NCBI GenBank assembly: GCA_020466095.1
Contig: CM035806.1
Coordinates: 34,266,060 to 34,330,059 of the forward strand
Source of the DNA: Chlorops oryzae
Taxonomy: Eukaryota; Arthropoda; Insecta; Diptera; Chloropidae
Length of the DNA stretch: 64,000 nt
Reading direction: 5' to 3'
Below the pieces are notes generated by a model. That model was not told the origin of the DNA and searched no databases. It worked only from the letters and a program-made list of their open reading frames with translations. Of this stretch, positions 58,934 through 64,000 are shown in pieces (position 1 is the first letter of the stretch; every line of letters begins with the position of its first letter). A program made the position numbers and the translations under genes.

Positions 58934-59236
58934 ATTCAAGACATTTCGAATAATATGGAAAAGTCATAAGAGTATGCCCAGCATCTGAGGCTCTTCGGAC
59001 AGCATTTTTTCTACAAACAATCATCACAAAAGAAAAGCTCATCTTTCACTTAAGTGAAGCTGAACGGAAAATGCGTCGGAAAGTGGACTTTTTAAATAAG
59101 AAAATGAAAATGAAAATCAAAATAAAAAAAATTACAATGAAATCACAAAGAAGTTGGAACATCATCAGCTCGGCAAGTCGCCAGACGACATGGGCAGTGA
59201 TGCTTTTATTTTTATACCTAACAACGAGAGTTGGTG
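58934..59236 (+). CDS. First coding exon of an unidentified secreted or membrane protein (partial)
   Basis: An acceptor with a long pyrimidine tract ends at 58933 and a strong donor (GGTG/GTAAGT) begins at 59237, so this is an internal exon. An in-frame ATG at 59071 (MRRKVDFLNKKMKMK), with others at 59104, 59110 and 59137 (MKSQRSW), leads into a basic then hydrophobic run (TTWAVMLLFLYLTTRVGG). This is the form of a signal peptide or signal anchor. The exon ends in phase 1, the usual phase after signal-peptide exons of extracellular modular proteins. The rest lies beyond the window, so the intron exceeds 4.7 kb, as in many neuronal receptor and adhesion genes. I cannot name the family. The frame is also open upstream to 58954. 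Confidence 0.55.
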
Positions 59237-60281
59237 GTAAGTAATATAAAATTATTTTATTTTCTCATTAAAAGTGATGGAGGGGTTTATCTTCTAAGCA
59301 TTCTCATCCGTTTTAATATACAAAAAAAAAAAAAAAAAAATGTTAACCTAAACGTACCAGCTTATTGCGTAAAAACATGGCTGTTTTAATGCTCTTCTCT
59401 ATCAGATCATTGAGAAATTTCAATTTTAGAAGAGAAGTCGCACCGATCACCGTTTGCTTTGCCATGAAAGCTCGAAGGACTGCCACCATTGAGCCGCTCA
59501 ATATATCGCTCGAATAATTTGAGATCAATTCGTTGTCGTTGTAAAGTTTGTTTTTGTTTTTGTTTTTGTTTTTATTGCTCCAATTGGTTTGTCTTTTATC
59601 TCCGTCAATTGGAATTTTTGATGAGAAAGTGAATTTGATTACGAAAAAGTCGAAGTTCGGCCACCAGCACCAGCACCAGCGTCAGCGCCAGCACCGACTT
59701 GCGTACATGTCATTAGACTATCAGTGTGAATGGACGCATGCGCGTGTTTCTTTTTTCTCCTGTTGTCAAAAATTAGCAGTAATGGGTCAAAAGATATGAG
59801 TGAAATTCTGTTCACAATTTCGACAGCTAAGCCTCAATTGTGTTTTCGGTGTTTGAATAAAGAGAAACTCTGGTTAACACACGCCGATAATGGTAAAAGT
59901 TACATTTTTGTTTCGAATTTGTTTTCTTTTTTTATTTGTTGTAATTTTTTGAGTATTTGTAAAAGACCTTCTTGACATCGGTTTGAATTGTTTATTTTTT
60001 TTTTTATGTTTTTCGATGACCCACATTAAACTCTTGAATAACTTATTCAGCTTATTTGCTGGCAGTATTGTGTAATTTTCGGTTAATCACCATTGGACTG
60101 CGTCATTCCAATCAATTATTGAAAGCACGTCTGCCAACGCCATCGAGGTGTACATAGGTGTGGTGCTTTATATATAGATATTACCGACATGTGTTGCGTG
60201 CATTCATTTTGGAATAAGCCCAAATCAAATAGCGCTGCAATAACGTCAAATACCAAATGACGTGTAAGAAGCTCAAAACAC
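59237..60281. other. Probable intron sequence
   Basis: Contains a (GTTTTT)n run (59541-59570) and a CAG/CGCCAG-rich patch (59660-59695). No exon is visible. Confidence 0.4.
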
Positions 60282-61238
60282 TTAACCCTTTTTCGCATAC
60301 GAACCTATTATGGTTTTTGACAAAAACAAAAAAAAAAAAATTATTTAGGTGCAAAAACCATTTTTGTCCCACTTTTTTAATATAGCATGCAGTAAAGGGG
60401 TTAATTAACCCATTTTCAGGGGGACATCTTTTCAATCATTTGATATATCATTCATTAGAGGGTTAATAAAACCTTTTTAGCGAAAAACTATTTACTACAT
60501 CATGCAGTAAAGGGTTAATTAAACCATTCACTGCGAAAAAAAAAAATATTTTCCAATTATTTGATTTATCAAGCAAAAAAGGGTTAATAAAACCATTCAC
60601 AGCGGAAAAAAATTTCGCCACTCTTTTAATAAGTACATATATGTATCAAGCAGCAAAGGGTTAAGGAAATCATCCACTACGAAAAAAATGTTCCCCCACT
60701 ATTTTAATTTATCAAGCAGTAAAGGGTTAATAAAACCATTTACAGCGAAAAATTTTTTTTCGAATTTATTTAATATTAGGCTTAAAGGGTTAAAAAGCAA
60801 CCGAGCAAGAAAAAGTGCGTCATGGGTTTTCACACGTAATTTTTGGAATGTGGTTACTTAAAAATAAAAAAAAAACGATAAACAAAACAACTCCGGATTA
60901 TTTGGCTTGCATTTAAATACTTACAATTTCACCGGAATTGGTGCATCTGCGAATAGAAAAACTTTTCGCATTTTTTATTTCATTATTAATTTTTATTAAG
61001 TATTTGAAATTAATAAGCCACTGAAACGGTATAAATCTTTCTTAATTTCTAAAAAAAAAAAAAAATTTTGATTATGACCGTTAACCGTTTGACGACTGAC
61101 GTCTATACTTTAGCAAACATGTTTGCCTGCCTCTTTGGATGCAGAGTGGGTCTCTATTATTTACGGCCATGCAAAATAGCTCATGAAAAATGTCTGCCTA
61201 AAGTATGAATCGAAAGAGATATGTACGTCTGTATGTAG

Positions 61239-61269
<31 letters not shown>

Positions 61270-63332
61270 TTTGTATACAGTATGCATGACTACCTTCGCC
61301 TTTTTAATATCGGCTTAGTGAGATCGCATGCATTTAATAAAAATGATTAGCATAAAACGGCAAAACGAAAGCGCTGATGCAGTGAATGGGCATCCAGTCA
61401 TGCCAAGCCTTGCCATGGAGTCATGGCTTACAAGGTAAATTGAAGTTATTCTTCTCGAATACCCAACCCGTCGCTCGTCCGTTGGCGGTGCAACAAATTT
61501 CGAAAAGAAAATATTCAAAGAAATTTCTTAATTAGAAATACGTTAATTAAATTTGCCGACGAAGGCAACAACAAGAGCAACAAAAGCAACAGCAAAAACC
61601 TCATATCTTAATAGGCAGCAACCGTTAACAGCTGCCGACGAAGATAATAGGGCACCATCATGATGAATTTCTCTGCGATATCAAAAGATATGAACTTCAA
61701 TTGCTCTCCATTCATCAGCCTCTTATCATTCGACGGGATGAGATTCAGAGAAAATATTTACAGCTATTCAAATCCAAAAAAAAAAAAAAATTCTTATCCA
61801 AACAGATACATTCTTTCGATATTTTCCATCGCACGGCTTTACTTAGTCAAGTGAATTGCATAAATGAGAGATTGAACTGATATCGGCTTAGGAGCTTTAA
61901 AGAATCAGTCCATCGCTTATGCCTGTCATTGACGAAAGGTAATTTGGAATTTCCGTTTCCGGACGCGTTAGTTCCACAAAAGATGCCAATGACATTAACA
62001 TTTTTGCTTGACTCTCTCATTTCTCAACCCTTTACGGCATGATATAAGTATTTAAAAAAAAACAAGTAAGAAAGCTAAAGTCAGTCAAGCCCGACTTTGA
62101 AATACCCAGCGTCCCGACATTATTGGCGCACTATGTTTTGCCTCTCCATTTGTGGGCGTAGCAGTGGGCGGGCCACATAAATTTTTTTCCAACACCTTTC
62201 ATTCGCCTTGGTCAACCTATGTTGCGAATTTGAAGCTTCTACGCCTTTTACTTCACAAGTTACGCTAAACCCTTTTTTGTGGGCTTATTTGTGGGCGTGG
62301 CTCGAGGAGGGCGGCATCCATTTTTTTCCAGGATGTGTCCTTTTTTGTAGTTTACCAGTACACTAAATATCAATGAAATGTGTTGAGTGGTTCACAAGTT
62401 ACATACAAGCATTTTACTGAAAACACATTATATTCATTTGTGGGCGTGGCAGTGGGCGGATGTCTCCCATTTTTACTTAAGATCATACACGAATCCCGAT
62501 ATACCTGTGTGCCAAATTTCGACTTCATTGGTTCAGCCGTTTCGGAGGAGATCCGTCCACGGACGGACGGACAGACGGACATATCTAAATCGATTTAGTT
62601 TTTGATCCTGATCATTTCTATATATATTTGTCTATATCTCCGGAGCTTAGTTCTCCCTGTTACAAGATTTGCACAAAACTAATATACCCCCGCTTACGCT
62701 GGGTATAAAAATGGGGAAAATAGTTTTTTTCCCAGTAAATGGTTTTATTAACCCTTTGATGCATGATATATTAAATAAGCGGAAAATAAAATTTTTTTCA
62801 AGTATGTTAATGGTTTTAACCCTTTACTGATAAAATACTAAATACATAAGTAGAAAACCCAGTTTTTTCGCAGCAAATTGTTTTATTAACCCTTTACTGC
62901 ATTACATATAAAGTAAGCGAGAATTTTTTTTTTGGAGTGAATACTTTTATTAACCCTTTAATCCATGACATGTTCAATGAGTGGGAAAACATTTTCTTCC
63001 AGTAAATGGTTAAATTATCTCTTAACTCACATGATATTTAAATAGGAGGAAAACATTTTTTTCGCATTAAATTTTTTGATTAACCCTTAAATGCATGATT
63101 TATTAATTAAGCGAATTTTTTTGCACTAAATTCTATTATTAACCCTTTGCTGTATGATGTATTAAAAAAGAGGACATTTTTTTCCGCTGTAAAAGGTTTC
63201 ATTAACCCTTGTCTGTATGAAATATTGAATAAGCGGAAGTATTTGACGCAGTAAATAGTTTTATAAGGGCTTCAAAAATAATTTCACCAATCCATATGGA
63301 TCCATATGGTTTCGTATGCGGCAAAGGGTTAA
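60282..63332. mobile_element. Foldback-type element with tandem-repeat arms
   Basis: The left arm (60282-60795) starts TTAACCCTTTTTCGCATACG and has about seven units of 53-76 bases, each with AAAGGGTTAATAAAACCATT or a variant. The right arm (about 62715-63332) has about nine units in inverse orientation (TTTTATTAACCCTTTACTGC) and ends CGTATGCGGCAAAGGGTTAA, the inverse of the left tip. Arms made of short tandem repeats in inverted orientation resemble Drosophila FB elements. The spacer (1.9 kb) holds ordinary DNA, an (ATGT)n run at 61240-61270 and a complete mini-me-like element. I found no clear target duplication. Confidence 0.65.
62060..62711 (+). mobile_element. mini-me/Helentron-like element, complete copy
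   Basis: This starts AACAAGTAAGAAAGCTAAAG, followed by AAGCCCGACTTTGAAATACC and CAGCGTCCCGACATT. It ends CGCTTACGCTGGGTATAAAA. The ATACCCAGCG near the start and CGCTGGGTAT at the end are inverted. Inside are GTGGGCGTGGC blocks and a GGACGGACGGACAGACGGAC tract, which is (GTCY)n, the proto-microsatellite known from dipteran mini-me elements. It inserted next to the right arm of the foldback element. Confidence 0.7.
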
Positions 63333-64000
63333 AAGCCAACATTTCGCGTATTGTCCAAAAAAGCATTGATTTTCAAACTGCTTTAGTTTTTTTATATTTT
63401 TTTTTTAATTTTTAATATTTTTTTTTTATTACTCGGGAGACATTCTCGGCGACGAGTTCCATTTTATGGCACTGTAAACATTTTATGTTGTATCGGAACA
63501 AGCTGGATCTAGGTAAAGGCACCCATTTGAACTGAGAAGTGACGATGCCAGCTGATTTACATTCGCCCTGATGGCTCGGTTAATTTTGGTTGCTTTATTA
63601 GCCTTTGGTGTTTAATTATCTATGAATTAAAAAAAAATATTTCCTTTTTTTCCAACGTATTTTGAATACATTGGCCCAATTAAGTGAAAGTATAAGTAGT
63701 TGCGGTGTTAAACAGTGAAGGTTATTTTTACCAATTAACGTTAACTCCAAAAAAATTTAAGTAAATAATCAATTAAAGAACCTTCTCCGAAGCGTATTGC
63801 TAGTACTTTCACTTTTCTTGCAGACTTACAGTAAAATAAAAATAAAACTGAACCCTTCGGCCAAAAATATTCGAAATTCATTTTATGAAAATAATTTATG
63901 AAAATAATTTTCTGCCAACTGCCCCGGCTACTTGAGACCCAATTTCACAGTCGTTCTTAACCGCGCACTAACCAGTTAAGGTCGATTGGTTTTTTGTTTT
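63333..64000. other. Probable intron sequence at window end
   Basis: AT-rich, with T runs. No exon or repeat is recognised. Confidence 0.4.

Noticed and set aside
61660..61854. 64-codon ATG frame within the foldback interior
   Set aside because: Includes a poly-Lys run from an A homopolymer; no domain, no context.

Overview
This is a eukaryotic window. It is AT-rich, has short GT-AG introns of about 55-105 bases, protein families matching fly homologues, and dense nested mobile DNA. It most resembles a higher (schizophoran) dipteran such as a tephritid or a Drosophila relative; I cannot name the species. There are no operons, ribosome sites or CRISPR arrays.

Three genes are supported at exon level. 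(1) 13.2-14.0 kb, plus strand: a seven-beta-strand SAM methyltransferase of the ETFB lysine methyltransferase (ETFBKMT/METTL20) family. (2) 16.2-21.3 kb, minus strand: the BRPF-type scaffold Br140, with a C2H2 finger, EPC-like region, PHD-knuckle-PHD, bromodomain and PWWP; its reading frame is broken by one base inside the bromodomain. (3) 24.2-31.6 kb, plus strand: INCENP, scaffold of the chromosomal passenger complex, rebuilt here from nine exons whose phases all agree (907 residues), with a 3.7-kb repeat-filled intron. Br140 and Incenp diverge from a 2.9-kb interval. A fourth gene is seen only as one exon at 58.93-59.24 kb that ends in a signal-peptide-like segment and a strong splice donor; the rest lies beyond the window. 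A possible 5' exon for it is at 45.0-45.4 kb.

The remaining DNA, especially 2.5-11.9 kb and 31.9-64 kb, is mobile-element territory. The main player is a non-autonomous hAT-like family (TAGAGCTGGAGAA ends, CTATCGATAG-rich subtermini, 8-bp target duplications). At least six copies are here, most with a (CAT/CAC)n microsatellite core. Others are a tRNA-headed SINE family, mini-me/Helentron-like elements, PIF/Harbinger-like MITEs, near-perfect palindromes, two 5'-truncated non-LTR retrotransposons, a foldback-type element with about 60-bp tandem-repeat arms (60.3-63.3 kb), and a TTAA-flanked element that sits in a SINE and itself carries a LINE with a perfect 14-bp target duplication.

The three genes are unrelated in pathway (mitochondrial protein methylation, histone acetylation scaffold, mitotic kinase scaffold). 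I see no sign that they form a system. The novelty here lies in the repeats and in a few gene-structure anomalies.
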